The notes below the pieces were generated by a model. The model made no database searches and was not told the DNA's origin. It saw only the letters and a list, made by a program, of their open reading frames with translations. Below, piece by piece: positions 10,596 to 21,734 of a DNA stretch of 64,000 nt. The DNA lies in the NCBI GenBank assembly GCA_023897205.1, contig JAHWDD010000001.1:4216001-4280000 (forward strand). Reading direction: 5' to 3'. A program made the position numbers and the translations under genes. Each line of letters opens with the position of its first letter. Position 1 is the stretch's first letter. Origin of the DNA: Exophiala sp. HKRS030 (lineage: Eukaryota; Ascomycota; Eurotiomycetes; Chaetothyriales; Herpotrichiellaceae).

Positions 10596-11276
10596 ATGGC
10601 ATCCGATAGCCTGTACCATATCCTGTTTTCGGTTTCCCACAGCCCCAAGGATGTGAATGAAGAGGTGGAAAAGTTGCGAGTGTGCGGCACCTTTACCGAC
10701 CTGAAAGCCGCCAAGGCACAAGCACACAAGACCCTGTTCGAGGCAGGGTACGAACGGGAATGGTTCACCGAGTACGACACCCAACGGGAAGAGTTTGTCG
10801 AGCACAGCATCAAGAGAAGAACGGGTCTCTGCGTGTACGCGGTGGCTCCGGACAAGACCGTGTTCCGCATCAGCGTGGCGACCACGCCAAACGTCCAGGG
10901 CTTCAAGGCCATCGACGAAGACCACAAGATCCACTTCGACCTGTACCACGTCGTCCAGACGAACGTCGAGTACTCGGAGGATGACAGTGGACAGGCCAGG
11001 GACACCAACGTCGAAGGCTCCTTCAAGACCTACGAAGAGGCCAGGAAGTTTGCGAGCCAAGTTCTCCTCGCGCCCGAGGACGGCGTGACGAAAGAATCGT
11101 TCGAGGAGTACGCCGAAGCCGGTCAGGGAGAGAAGGACTGTGGGTTCGGCGAGAATGTCATTGTTCACGCCGTGGGGAAGAACGGCGAGAATATCTTGGT
11201 CAGTGTACTGAAGGGACAGGAGATGGAGTCGGTGAGGTTGGCCGAGGCGGCCATGAGAATTCGCTCGTTCAATTAG
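10596..11276 (+). CDS. Conserved-looking fungal protein with internal domain duplication
   Basis: The ATG at 10596 (MASDSLYHILFSVSH) gives 226 residues. The frame is open 43 codons upstream, but that segment is A/C-rich leader-like sequence. I do not recognise a named family. Two halves look related: the first runs LYHILFSVSH, then CGTFTDLKAAKAQAHKTL, then RTGLCVYAVAPDKTVFRISV; the second runs LYHVVQTNVEYS, then VEGSFKTYEEARKFASQVLL, then GENVIVHAVGKNGENILVSV. Each has a beta strand, an alanine-rich helix and two closing strands. This suggests a duplicated small alpha/beta domain. No signal peptide or membrane segment is present, so it is probably cytosolic. Confidence 0.75.
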   Translation: MASDSLYHILFSVSHSPKDVNEEVEKLRVCGTFTDLKAAKAQAHKTLFEAGYEREWFTEYDTQREEFVEHSIKRRTGLCVYAVAPDKTVFRISVATTPNVQGFKAIDEDHKIHFDLYHVVQTNVEYSEDDSGQARDTNVEGSFKTYEEARKFASQVLLAPEDGVTKESFEEYAEAGQGEKDCGFGENVIVHAVGKNGENILVSVLKGQEMESVRLAEAAMRIRSFN

Positions 11277-12089
11277 AAGTACTAGTACTGCGCAGGTTTG
11301 AAGGGTATCTACTATTTGCGCAGCAGGCAAAAAGGTATAGGAGGCTCACATCGTGTACATTATGGATAGGGATACCATTGTCTGGTTGTTTTCACAAACC
11401 GCTTCCTCCACGAACTGCCACTGTAGCCTTGCGGCGACCGAGTTACCACTCTGTAGAGATTACATGTACCCAGGTTCGGTATGGGGCTTCCCTGGTCACT
11501 GCTTGGGTAGGAATTCCGCATCGACCTTCAATATAGTGGTCGTAGTCGAGAAAATGAACTGAAGTTTGTCAGTCTCTCCGGATCTTCGGTGGAATGTTTT
11601 TCCAAACCGGCAACTTCCGGCCCCCCCAAGGCATTTTACTTGGCACATTTTTAACGCTCTTTTTGTCCATCTGATCTCGACGAACTTCTGCCTATCACAA
11701 TAAAATCACACCACTTTCACATGCATCGCTCTACTGTATGTCGAGCGTTGCCCAGATGCCAGTGCAATATCCGGATCCTCGAAATGCTCCAAGAAATGTG
11801 GCTCGCGTCACAAGCTCCCGCTGACCCTTCCAGGCATTTCTCTCCGCAACCACGGACATGATCATCATACCATACTAGCCTTACCTGGGCGGTTTTGGCG
11901 GTAGGTCTCTACTGTTGCTGACTTTTCTTTCGTAGAATGTCCTGAAATCATAGAGTCCTCTTTTGAGGATATTTTATGACAGGATAAAACACCGTAGTCA
12001 TACACACACACATCTATGGACCAAGACTTGCCGCGTGCAACAAATAACCTCCTTTCACGCCAAAGGGTTCAGCAATATCAACCAAAGTC
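11277..12089. other. Intergenic, 813 bp
   Basis: The 3' flank of the duplicated-domain gene and the promoter of the RING gene. Nothing recognised. Confidence 0.5.
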
Positions 12090-13051
12090 ATGTATATTCC
12101 GAGACAACAAATAGTGACGGGCACCGAGTCGCTGCTACTGACAGTGCCTTTGGTGGGTGACCAAACCTCCGAACCTTTGAGTTTCACGTTTGCATCGAGA
12201 GCCGCGCTACCATCCACCAACGCGACGACCGACAATGACAAAACGCCTCCAACGTACAGTGGGACAGCAACAGCATTTATTGCTGTGAGTGTTACTGTCC
12301 TCATATTCCTCGCCTTCACTGTGGCGTAAGTGAGAATGACAATCAAAATCTTGCTTTTTCCACAAGCATATCGACTGACAAACCAACTCCAAATAGATAT
12401 GTGGTCTATCGCAAGGTTCACAACGCCGAGGACGATTCGGACGCCGAGTCATCGACATCAGACTCGGCCTGGCGGATCGAGACAGAATATGGCTCCCCCA
12501 GCAATACCATTGCCGCCAAACACCGCAGGAGGATCAAGAAGCTCGAGCAAGTGGCTCCCTCGCAAACATTGAGCCACTGGCGCTCCGACAAACAAGAACA
12601 CCACGTCAAGACGTTCGCCACCATTTCAACGAAGCTCATCTGTGCCATTTGCCTGGACGTGATGCAGGACTCCGACACCATTCGGGAACTGCAATGTTGT
12701 CATGTCTACCACACGAACTGCTTGAATCTCTGGGTCGAACGTGGGCATCATGACTGTCCCTTGTGCAAGTACGATATCCTGGGAGCCCACCAGGATCCCC
12801 AAAAGGCACGCCCAGCCGACCACGCCGCGTCAGAAGGCGATTCGCAATCCGACCACCAGGATGGTCCGCGTGAACATCCTGCCGTGACGGCGTCGAGAGA
12901 GTTGGAAAGTCGGATACAACAAGCGAATGCGCCCGAAGCTACTGGTACCGCCGCCGCCGTCCCGTCATCAGCTGCCAACACTGATGTCGAGGCACAAGCC
13001 ACGAGCCATAGCGAAAATGCCGGAGAGCCTACTGAGCGGCAAGTACCTTGA
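12090..13051 (+). CDS. Single-pass membrane RING-H2 protein (probable E3 ubiquitin ligase)
   Basis: Exons 12090-12325 and 12397-13051 are joined across a 71-nt intron (GTAAGT donor, CTGAC branch, TAG acceptor) to give 296 residues. Residues 1-58 are Ser/Thr-rich and probably lumenal or extracellular. A transmembrane helix follows (ATAFIAVSVTVLIFLAFTVA), interrupted by the intron at its end. Downstream lies a basic linker and a RING-H2 domain with the ligand order CAIC, CCHVYHTNC and CPLC, which binds two zinc ions and recruits an E2 enzyme. The C-terminus is low-complexity and polar. The arrangement resembles the TM/RING-H2 ligases of endomembranes. The substrate is unknown. Confidence 0.85.
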
Positions 13052-14338
13052 GATACACCTGCGGCCAGGAAAAAGCGAATGCATTGCGTTCCCGTGCAGA
13101 TGAACTATGTCAAGGTTTTCAACCATGAGGAGCAAGAGCCTCATCCACGATCGTTTGAGATGATAGTGGCACATCCTATCCCAGACGGTCTACACGCATT
13201 CTCCCAGACCAAGTGCTGGAGGGAAACCTCGCGTCAATCTAGCACTTCCAGTCTCCGGTCGACGCTGTAGGGGCATTTGTCTGATGGACTAGAAGAATGA
13301 ACAAGGTCAGACCTCACGCCACGGAGTTGGTGTGTTATGTTCCCTGAGAACCGAGACACACCCATCCTCATCCGCCCGCCATCCCCCCCCCAAAAAAGTC
13401 CACCGTCCTTGTGTCTCTCTATCGCCGAGGTTTGTCAACCCATAACAGTCCGACGAATTTTTGACGACGGCGGCGTCCCTCCTGGATCACACCCTCGACA
13501 TCGCCAACAGTACGGCGCAAGCCCCTATCACCACTCCCGTTTGGACTGAGCAAGGTTTCTTTCCGGACAGAGTAGGTTCCCCACCGCTCATGGCCCCTTT
13601 TGCCTAGGAGAACGGTCAGCTCCCCTGCAAGTATGGAGAGGCACGCTTCAAAAGGACACGGATCAATATGGAAATCAATCTCTAACTACAGATATCAATA
13701 TCAGTTAGATCATGTTCAATGTGAATTCAATGTTGAGAGTATCAGAGTTTCAAGTTTTGATTTATACGAGGCAAACTGATCGAGTATCAAACCACTCTGC
13801 ATCTTTCTTCTGGCCTTTTTCTGTTTCCTGGCAAGACTCATCGAGTGACCCCCAATTATGCGTACAACGGAAGGAAAATAGAATAAACCCATCCTTTCCC
13901 CCCCCTTTTCAGTCTGTCGACCCTACCAACTTTGCATATGCCTTCTTCATGTTCATTGCCTTAACTTTCAAGAGATGAAAGCCCAATCCCAATAGATCCA
14001 TCACCTCCCCAAGTCATCAATCCACCCCCTCACCTTTTTTGGAAACAATTATACTGATACAAGTACCCAGTTACCTCGGAAAAGGTAGGATGTGAAACTT
14101 TTTCTTCTTCTGTTGACAGTTTTTCCTAAAAAAAATCAAACGCCGTTCCCATGCAAAAAAAGGCTGTCTAATCTGTTTCGTCGATCGACTCGACAAAACC
14201 AAAACAATCAATTTGGAATCTGTTATTCTGTTGATCCATGCACCCTCCGCGGGGATTTTTTGGACATGCCGACTCTTCATGCCCTCATCCGATCGATCCA
14301 CCGAGCGGGGGGTGATCATCGAGCTAGAATGAGCAAAA
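13052..14338. other. Intergenic, about 1.29 kb between convergent genes
   Basis: The 3' flanks of the RING-H2 gene (+) and the RCC1 gene (-). Includes homopolymer C runs near 13385 and 13898. No supported gene. Confidence 0.5.
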
Positions 14339-16006
14339 TCAAGCATGACCATTGACACCATTGACACCATTGACCATCGGAGCCGGAACACCCGCCACGA
14401 CACTGAACTGACCTCCTGCGCCTGCCCAGACCAACTTCTTGTCTCTCACGGCAGTATTGTCAATCATCGTAGCTGTCTCGACATCGTCATCGGTACCGAG
14501 ACCGGTCTGGTAAGTCGTGCTGAAACCCCATGAGTAAGCCTTGCCGTTCTTGTCAATGGCAATGCAGTGATCCGAGGCAGCGCAAGCGAACACGGCGTGG
14601 ATGTTGGGAATCTGGGTAGGAACGGTCAAGATACGGGGGTGCCCAGCCGAGTCACGAACGACGTCATCTTGAGGGAGTTCTGAGACTTTGAGACCAGTCT
14701 GACAACCGTCCAATCGTCCCCAGGTTAGAAGTTCGCCTCTGTCAGTGACAGCGACGGTGTGATGAGCGCCGCCTTGAATGCAGATGACTTTGCCCTTGCC
14801 GTGAAGGCTTTCGATGACGATGGGGTGATGGACATCAGAGCCGATGCTAGCTCCAGTCTCGTCAAATTCCTTGGGAATACCAGTCTGGCCAAAGTTGTTG
14901 AGACCCCAGGAGTAGACATCTCCGTTTGCTCTGATTGCGAACGAATTGTAGGAGCCAGCGCCAAGGTCAGTGATATTCTTGGGTAGACCGATAGGCATGG
15001 GGATCAAGCTGTTTGATGCTCTTCTTTCCAAAATACGACGACCAAGTTGGTCCTGTTGACCTGCTCCCCAACCATAAACAACACCATTTGATTGCAGAGC
15101 CAGAACGTGATTTGCGCCGGTGGCGAGTTTGGTGATCTTGCTGACTCCCTTGATCAACTTGGGGCGTGACTGCACGAGAGTCTGAGGGTCAAAACCAAAG
15201 ATACCTTCGTTCGAGCGGAAAGTGCCCCAGCCGTAGACATCTCCCTCACTTGTAAGTGCAAAGGTTGCACTGTCGGTGCAAGCGACCTGAGTGAAGGTGA
15301 TCCCGTGTGGAAGTGCCGACACATCGACTTCGCCAGGTGTAGATTCTTTGGGATTGATGGCAGTCTCAGAGCCACTGTCCGAATCACTGTCACTGTCATC
15401 ATCGTTGTCGTCCATGTCTCGTAATCCACCTTCCCAAGTTGTATCTCGACCCAAGGCGCCTTGATCATTGACACCCCACGTATAGATCTTGCTGTCGTGT
15501 GTGAGAGCAGCAGTGTGCATTCCACCGACCGATAGAGCAACGACTCCAACATTTTCTGGTGCAAGATTGGGATTGTAACGCGGTCTCTTCACCTCGACCT
15601 GGCCTTTTGCACTTCCCAAGCCGAGCTCTCCAGAGGAACCCTCACCAAAAACAAAGACATTCAATTTCTCAGAAGGAGCATGATTGATCTGAGCCTTTGC
15701 TTTGGCCTTTGCGGTTGTGGTTTTCGCCGTGGCGATCTTCTTTTTTGGTGCCTCAGCGACCGGTGTGGCAGACTTGGCCTTCACTCTCTTCACTCCGTTG
15801 ACTTTGGGCTCTTCCTCTACATCGTCCTCGGCCTTGCGTTTCTTGGAAGCCTTTGCAGGTGCCGCAACGGTCTTTGTAGTCTTGGGAGATGTCTTGTTGG
15901 CCGGTGCAGGTTTTTTGGGTGCCGCAGACTGTTTTGTCTTTGACTCTTTCATTGCTTTCTTGGGTGCTTCAGCCGCAGCTGACTTTCTAGCACGGGCGGA
16001 AGCCAT
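14339..16006 (-). CDS. RCC1-type Ran guanine-nucleotide exchange factor
   Basis: An intronless 555-residue protein. Residues 1 to about 105 are Lys/Ala/Pro-rich (KKPAPANKTSPKTTKTV) with KKRK-type nuclear localisation signals. The remainder is a seven-bladed RCC1 propeller; its blade signatures include VFVFGEGSSGELGLG, KIYTWGVNDQGALGRD, DVYGWGTFRSNEGIFG, VVYGWGAGQQDQLGRR, DVYSWGLNNFGQTG, LLTWGRLDGCQTG and AYSWGFSTTYQTGLG. An acidic loop (DDNDDDSDSDSDSGSE) sits between blades. The family (yeast Srm1/Prp20, fission yeast Pim1) loads GTP on Ran at chromatin and drives nuclear transport and spindle assembly. Length and blade order are those of fungal orthologues. Confidence 0.95.
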   Translation of the reverse strand: MASARARKSAAAEAPKKAMKESKTKQSAAPKKPAPANKTSPKTTKTVAAPAKASKKRKAEDDVEEEPKVNGVKRVKAKSATPVAEAPKKKIATAKTTTAKAKAKAQINHAPSEKLNVFVFGEGSSGELGLGSAKGQVEVKRPRYNPNLAPENVGVVALSVGGMHTAALTHDSKIYTWGVNDQGALGRDTTWEGGLRDMDDNDDDSDSDSDSGSETAINPKESTPGEVDVSALPHGITFTQVACTDSATFALTSEGDVYGWGTFRSNEGIFGFDPQTLVQSRPKLIKGVSKITKLATGANHVLALQSNGVVYGWGAGQQDQLGRRILERRASNSLIPMPIGLPKNITDLGAGSYNSFAIRANGDVYSWGLNNFGQTGIPKEFDETGASIGSDVHHPIVIESLHGKGKVICIQGGAHHTVAVTDRGELLTWGRLDGCQTGLKVSELPQDDVVRDSAGHPRILTVPTQIPNIHAVFACAASDHCIAIDKNGKAYSWGFSTTYQTGLGTDDDVETATMIDNTAVRDKKLVWAGAGGQFSVVAGVPAPMVNGVNGVNGHA

Positions 16007-16659
16007 GCCGGTGAGACGAGGGCGTCGAGATGAACTCGAGCTTGCGGCGAAGGAGGATCTCGTGTGAATTTAGATGGTGGCTTCAAAGGGAGGAGCGAAT
16101 TGTTGTACAACGCAACAAGACGCTATGCTGGTGGTTTCGAAAGATGAACAGTGTCTGGTAAAAGACCGTTCACAAGCAAGATGATGGAAATATGAACAGC
16201 AGGACAAGATGATTAATGTTTAAGGCGATCAGATGCAGAGTATGTGAGCAAAAAAAGTTGTTGTTGTGATTGGACTCGACAAACGCGCTAATGAAGCATT
16301 CAACACATGACTAAGCACCGTTGTCTACACAAAGAAATGCGTGAATAGGAATGGCAGGGTGAATGGAATGTGAGGACGGCATACAGAAAGACGAACATTG
16401 GAAAGAGCGTGAATAAGAAATAAAAAGCTCAGAATAGTGAAGCAGAGCAGTCCAGTGACTATTGGGCTTGACTTTTTCCATTGTCATGAGCAACGTTGAT
16501 AGTTGCCTCCAAGCAAGGACCAACTCGCCCCATACGTGAATGAGTAGCTGGGTACAGGTCCCACTGCCCGCTCTCCTTAACTTGAGCTCCCATGAGTCTT
16601 CCATGACACTGCTCAGCTAGCCTCGGTAGCATGAGCCGCTCATGGCCAGATCTTGCTAA
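16007..16659. other. Intergenic, 653 bp
   Basis: Promoter of the RCC1 gene and 3' flank of the tad2 gene, both on the minus strand. No gene seen. Confidence 0.5.
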
Positions 16660-17334
16660 TCAAACTACCGGCTTCAGCTCCCTGTTGCCCTTTGCGCGAG
16701 GATTGGGTGCATTCTCATTCTCCTGAATGTAGAATCGGCGTAGCAACATGATGGCTTCTTTCCTGAAGATCCCTCCATAGCTCGGATAACCTTTCTCGAG
16801 ACCCTTGTCTGAGTTGACAGCAAGCACGCTTCCATTTCCACCAAAACGATCATTTCCACAGCCGTAGTAGACACAGCGAATTCCGTACTGTCTCAAGGCC
16901 GAAGCACACATGATGCACGGTTCCACGGTGACATAGAGGTCGGTTTCCCTCAATTTACTTTGCGGGTATTTGGATAGGAATTCCGAGATGGCCAGAAATT
17001 CAGCATGGCGAGTACCGTTGAGAGATCGATTGGTATCGTTCATTCCTCGAGCGACGACCTCTCCTTTGAGGACCAGAACACATGCCACTGGGGTTTCTCC
17101 TCCTGCAAGAGCATCCTCGGCGACATTGATTGCTTGCCTCATGAAGCCTTGATGTTTCTCAAGATCTTTGAGGACTTCAGGATCGAGTTTGTCCTTGTCC
17201 TTGTCCTTGTTGTCTCCTTGATCGGTGCTTGACATGCTGTCTTCTGAGTCGGAGTCAAAGAGATAGTCTGGGAGGTTGTTGTGCTGGAGAGAAGGAAAGG
17301 AGGAGTCTCCAGGAAGATCCTGGAGGGAAGACAT
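16660..17334 (-). CDS. tad2: tRNA-specific adenosine deaminase, Tad2 subunit
   Basis: I chose the ATG at 17334 (MSSLQDLPGD), giving 224 residues. The frame is also open to an ATG at 17475, which would add 47 residues of unconvincing sequence. The cytidine/deoxycytidylate deaminase fold shows the zinc site: RHAEFLAI (His and catalytic Glu) and EPCIMCASAL (two Cys). Tad2 with Tad3 deaminates A34 to inosine at the wobble position of several tRNAs. The fungal subunit is essential where tested. The N-terminal 65 residues are acidic and Asp/Lys-rich. The gene is divergent from the EMC10-like gene, with 225 bp between start codons, so they probably share a promoter. Confidence 0.92.
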   Translation of the reverse strand: MSSLQDLPGDSSFPSLQHNNLPDYLFDSDSEDSMSSTDQGDNKDKDKDKLDPEVLKDLEKHQGFMRQAINVAEDALAGGETPVACVLVLKGEVVARGMNDTNRSLNGTRHAEFLAISEFLSKYPQSKLRETDLYVTVEPCIMCASALRQYGIRCVYYGCGNDRFGGNGSVLAVNSDKGLEKGYPSYGGIFRKEAIMLLRRFYIQENENAPNPRAKGNRELKPVV

Positions 17335-17559
17335 TACGATTACATGTTTGCTGCTTTGGAAAGAGGCAGTGACAACTGTTTGAGGGAAGTCGCGATGGCA
17401 AGAACAATTTGTACCGTTCCCCTCGGCTGACTTGCCCTGATATTTTGCTGTCACTCCAACCGTCACTGGCGGCATAGAAGTTCATCATTTATTCCGTGTT
17501 GTCTCTTCCACCTCACATCATTCTCACCACTCTAGTCTGATCTTGCGCAGCCTTCAAAG

Positions 17560-18306
17560 ATGCGGACTCTTCGTGACCTGGTGCTGTTACTTGTCTTTGC
17601 ATTCACTGCCCTGGCTGCCAGCACGACAGGGACCACCAGCGATGCATCAAAGCTACCCAAGTCAATTACCCTTTCATACGAAGTGATCGGGTCGTCTTCC
17701 GTCAAACCACTGGCTACTGTCCTTTACGATCCGAAATCTAAGAAGCATGCATTGTCATCGTGGACTCCTCCAAGCTTGGACTCTCTGAAATCAACTACTC
17801 CTGAATCTATTTCCGCGAAACTTCTCCGCATTCTCCTCCCAAATGGAAGTTCTACAGTCACTTCTTTGACCACATTCAGCGAGGACCTTCACCAAAAGAT
17901 TGACCTTTGGATCTCTCCAACTGATGGTTCTGTCTTTTCGGCCGCGGTGTCAAGCCTCTCGCCACCCCCACTATCGCCAGAAGAAGAACGGTATAGGAAG
18001 AAGGTGGAAAGAGCAAAGGCAAAGGGAAGACCCATACCCGCACGACCTCCAGTACCGAATACAAAGAAAGCAAGAGAAGAAGCTGCAAAGCAATTGGCCA
18101 TGTACGAGCCTATCAAGGTCAATCTGATCACCTCTGTGTCCGGCCCAGTCCCATCACTTGTCAGTCGAGCACCACCTCAAACCGATGCGGAAGGGCGAGA
18201 GGTCGTAGTAGAAGAACAACCAGAAAAGAACTTCTTCCAGAAGTACTGGTGGGTATTATTAATTGCTGTCATGCTTACCATGTCTGGGGGTGGAGGTGAA
18301 AAATAA
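17560..18306 (+). CDS. ER membrane protein complex subunit 10 (EMC10-like)
   Basis: A 248-residue single-exon gene. Residues 1-20 form a signal peptide (MRTLRDLVLLLVFAFTALAA). The lumenal part is a beta-rich EMC10-type domain (SITLSYEVIGSSSVKPLATV, KIDLWISPTDGSVFSAAV) with a Pro-rich loop (SPPPLSPEEERYRKKVERAK). Near the end a transmembrane segment (YWWVLLIAVMLTMSGGGGEK) closes the protein; the Gly-rich tail is typical of fungal EMC10. EMC10 is a lumenal/membrane subunit of the EMC insertase for tail-anchored and multi-pass proteins. It is divergent from tad2. Confidence 0.82.
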   Translation: MRTLRDLVLLLVFAFTALAASTTGTTSDASKLPKSITLSYEVIGSSSVKPLATVLYDPKSKKHALSSWTPPSLDSLKSTTPESISAKLLRILLPNGSSTVTSLTTFSEDLHQKIDLWISPTDGSVFSAAVSSLSPPPLSPEEERYRKKVERAKAKGRPIPARPPVPNTKKAREEAAKQLAMYEPIKVNLITSVSGPVPSLVSRAPPQTDAEGREVVVEEQPEKNFFQKYWWVLLIAVMLTMSGGGGEK

Positions 18307-19710
18307 GGCTTCAGTCCAGCTCTGCCACGTCTATCGTCACAAATCATATTCATATTTCTCGGTTCCAGCAGACGATGACAGCATCTGCTCCTTCACTGAA
18401 TTATATCCTTGTCTATGGCTCTCCCTATTCCGTGCTGAGCCAAATGAAGATACGGATGTGGAGATGTCATCACTCCAAGTAGAGCAAGTTGTACTTAGCT
18501 GGAACCGAATCTGCGCAACAGAGTATCAACCACAACAGGCGAGACATATGGCGATGGCGTCATCGTCGTGCTGGAATTTTTTAGACTGTTCTGACAACTT
18601 CTCGCAAAGCTCGACAACCGAGTTGCGCCTACCAACCTGACACAAACGTCTTGACCTCATGTCGCGCAGCAGGCGACGATCTGCGTACGATTTCAAACTT
18701 TACACCACGACTTTGGACCTAATTTCTTCTCTTTAGACAAGGGATGAGAAACGACGATTTCAATAATGATTGTTGTACACCGCAATATGACGGGGCTTGC
18801 ATGAATTGGTGTGAAAGTGATAATATCTCTCGCCGCAAATGGCGTTTATGGATAGATCAAGAGAGCCCTGCTCTTCCCAGATGCTTGTATATGATGGACT
18901 CCATTCTGATGAATATCGAAGCTGGCAATCATCCTGTCACTATCTAGTTACAATAGCTAGCGAGCGAAGAAGAAGAATACTGAGAAAGATCCCATACCTA
19001 TATGATGCCCAAGAGCAATTCTTGAAGGCTCGACAACGCCTTGAAGGTACTACGCCAGGTCGATAATTTTCAATCAACATCTTTCGACGCCTGCCGTGTA
19101 GGAACAATCAGCATCCTAGTATAATCAATGAAATGATTGTCGTACTCCGTATTCTATTCCAATGGGTAGTACCAACCGACCCGATCCCTGAAAACAAGTA
19201 CACGTAAGCTTTGACGAGGCTACGCTAATTACGAGTTTTACGTGCGCAGACTTGGAGCACAGAATTCTTTGTCACCGACATTCCATGATGGATGTTGGTT
19301 CAGGCATCTCGGGAACGAGCCATTGGTTTCAACGTAGACTCCACGATATCGAATATCCATACTCTTCTGGAGCAAGGTGTAATATTTGGACGCCGGTTCA
19401 ATTGTCCAAGGTCTATGCGTTTGATCTTTGTCAAGCTTTTTGCAACCCGTCCCTGAACCAGGGTTTCTTCCGTGAAGATCTCCGGAATACGACGACAGCG
19501 TACTCGTATGATGACGGGGACTTGTACAAATAACCCGTCATCATGAATGTTAGAATCACACCATCTGATTGTATTTTCTCTCCGACAAGTCTTCCTTGTC
19601 ACAGTGTTTAAACCGTGGGTCAAGAACTAATCAGACTGGCTACTCCGTATCGACATTGACGACACATTTCCCTTGCAGAAGGAATATTCACCTTTACTGG
19701 AGCAGCCAAA
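18307..19710. other. Intergenic, about 1.4 kb
   Basis: Contains two copies of TACTCCGTA (19143-19151, 19641-19649). Short frames at 18744-19066 and 19252-19533 exist but show no domain and no splice sites that would extend them. No gene is supported. It could hold decayed sequence beside the adjacent methyltransferase pseudogene. Confidence 0.4.
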
Positions 19711-20836
19711 ATGAGCGCTGCGCCCAAAGACAGCCATGACAGCGGTAGGGGCGGCGGGCAAGTCGTCGGTTCGGAACCATCGTACGCTCAATCTCAACTC
19801 GACAAATCGACGAGTCCTTGGTACGTGCCGAATATCGATAGACTTTTGATCCCAGAGGTGAGTTTTTCTGGCTTCAATCTTGGGACCGGGGGTTCTTCAG
19901 CATGTCCTTCCGATATATATTTGGAAAAAAGGGGGGGAGAAAAGGAGACCAAATGGTAGGAACACAACGTTCAAACGTTTGTTCTAGACTCAGAAACTAC
20001 TACAAGAGTGTAGCGGTATTCCACCCGATGAACAATCCAAACATGTGCATGATATTGTAAAGTTCATCGTGTTTTCCCCCACATTCTGAGATGTTGACCC
20101 AAATCCTGACGGTACCGGTCAGCGTGACAAAGCATGGTCGATTCGTCACAATACCCATGTACGGGTCTCGGGGTGTTTTTGGATCCTTGTGTCCGCCACT
20201 CACCAGCTTACGGAGACATTCTCGCGACCCTCCGTTCTGGCGGTCTCTTTTCTCGGCATAGGATGCTTCATCGGTGCGGACATGAGACGACTCGTCTTCG
20301 ACGGTGCACCTTCGACCGACGTGTACGGAATCGACATCGTCAGTCACTGGGACGTCGGGCACGACATGTTTAGAGACAGAGACAGATTCGACGCTCCATA
20401 CATACAAGCCGATGTTTTGGCCTGCCGATGCTACCGCCACCACAAACTCAAAGCTGGCCACACTAAAAGGGACGGTCGACGTCATTCACATGTCCGCCGT
20501 GTTGCACCAGTGGCCGTGGGAAACTCAAGTCCAGGCGGCTCGTGTGGTCGTGTCGTTTTCGAAACCGGGCACGGTCGTCGTCGTCGGGTATCAGATTGGC
20601 AACGTGAATGCCGGGCTCGTATCTGACAGACCCGGCATCACAAGGTTCGACAGTGGAGGCACGACCCGGAGAGTGCGGCGAGGATGTGGGAAGAGGGAGG
20701 TCGACTGACAAACACCCAATGCATCACGAAAGCTCGTATGAAGACTTGGAAAGACACGGGTTGGGACGGGAAAGACATTGAATTCATGGACGATGGGGAC
20801 ATGGTTCTTGATTTTGTCGTTACCAGGGTTAGATGA
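19711..20836 (+). pseudogene. SAM-dependent methyltransferase (secondary-metabolism type), frame-broken
   Basis: Two introns are intact: exon 19711-19857, intron to 19987, exon 19988-20056 (TQKLLQECSGIPPDEQSK), intron to 20122, then RDKAWSIR. After that, homology continues only by changing frame. The pieces are QYPCTGLGVFLDP and SPAYGDILATLRSGG (frame of 20149), FLGIGCFIGADMRRLVFDGA (frame of 20189), KGTVDVIHMSAVLHQWPWET and VGYQIGNVNAG (frame of 20304), and HDPESAARMWEEGG to the stop at 20834-20836. Together they follow the order of class I methyltransferases found in fungal metabolite clusters (AusD-like). The SAM site is the FLGIGCFIGADM region. At least four frame changes with no plausible introns make it a pseudogene, unless the sequence has indel errors. 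Confidence 0.75.
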
Positions 20837-21058
20837 TGGAAGATTTTTTTGGATATGAAGAGGTATGTTTGTTGCTTGTCTCGAGAATTCATGTATGTAT
20901 TTTTACATCTCGGGTATTTTCTCGGTTCTCTCTCTTTCTTCGCTCTGTCTCTTCCTCTGATGGCTGGCGGCCGGCCATGATGATACCACCACCATCATCA
21001 TCACTCCTTGATTTGTTGTTTGTGAAAGAGACCTGGTTGTGGTCATAGGTATAGTCAG

Positions 21059-21734
21059 TCAGTCATAACCTATCCACAACCTTGGGAATTTTTGAAAATT
21101 ATAAAGGAGTTTTCCAAACTTACCAGGAACTTCGGGCATCCAATTATCCCGTTTACTACAAAAGAATTCCCCCTTTGGTGGTAAATCAGTTGGTTGGTCA
21201 AGTGTGCCATAAAAGATATAAGTAAAATCTCCTGCGTTGGCCTGATCGTCACAAATAAAGTAAACAACGTCAGTCTCTGACCGTGAGAAGAGCGAGAAGA
21301 AGTACACGAGGTATACGGAGTAAAAAGATGAAACAGGGGTAAATGAAAGAGTATCAAACATACCCCACGTTCCAATATCGGGCTTCCACATTCCTTACAA
21401 AACTCACGATGCAACGTGGTCCCGCTACCATTGTCGGCCTCGTGGACCGTGATGAGTTCTTTACCTTGGACGACGGTCAAACTCTTTTCGGGGATTTTCG
21501 AGGTTATACCAAAAGGACCTCCCGTGAATTTCTGCGACGTTTTGGAACAAGTCAACCAAAAAAAAGTAATCGATAGGTACTCGGTATCATAGTACCCAGA
21601 CTGGGTCAGTGCGTGAACGTGATACATACCTTGCAATTCTTACAGTGACAAATACTCGTCCTGGCCTTGCCCGCATCTTCCAATTCGATCTCGTACCTGA
21701 TTTTGTTGCAATAACAACCACCGGGGAACTTCAT
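21059..21734 (-). CDS. GFA/CENP-V-fold zinc protein, three exons
   Basis: The exons on the minus strand are 21734-21630, 21531-21364 and 21241-21059, all joined in phase 0 to give 151 residues. Donors are GTATGT in both introns (98 and 122 nt). Zinc ligands follow the GFA pattern: GGCYCNKIRYE (CxC), CHCKNCK (CxxC) and CKECGSPI (CxxC). The C-terminal GTLDQPTDLPPKGEFF and WMPEVPG are also typical. The family is named after a glutathione-dependent formaldehyde-activating enzyme, but most fungal members have no proven reaction. The second intron contains a TACGGAGTA motif. A GTAAGT near the end of exon 3 could define a shorter C-terminus. Confidence 0.85.

Noticed and set aside
10587..11330. 247-codon minus-strand frame opposite the duplicated-domain gene
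   Set aside because: Leu/Val-rich shadow without a domain; the plus frame has an internal repeat and a natural start.
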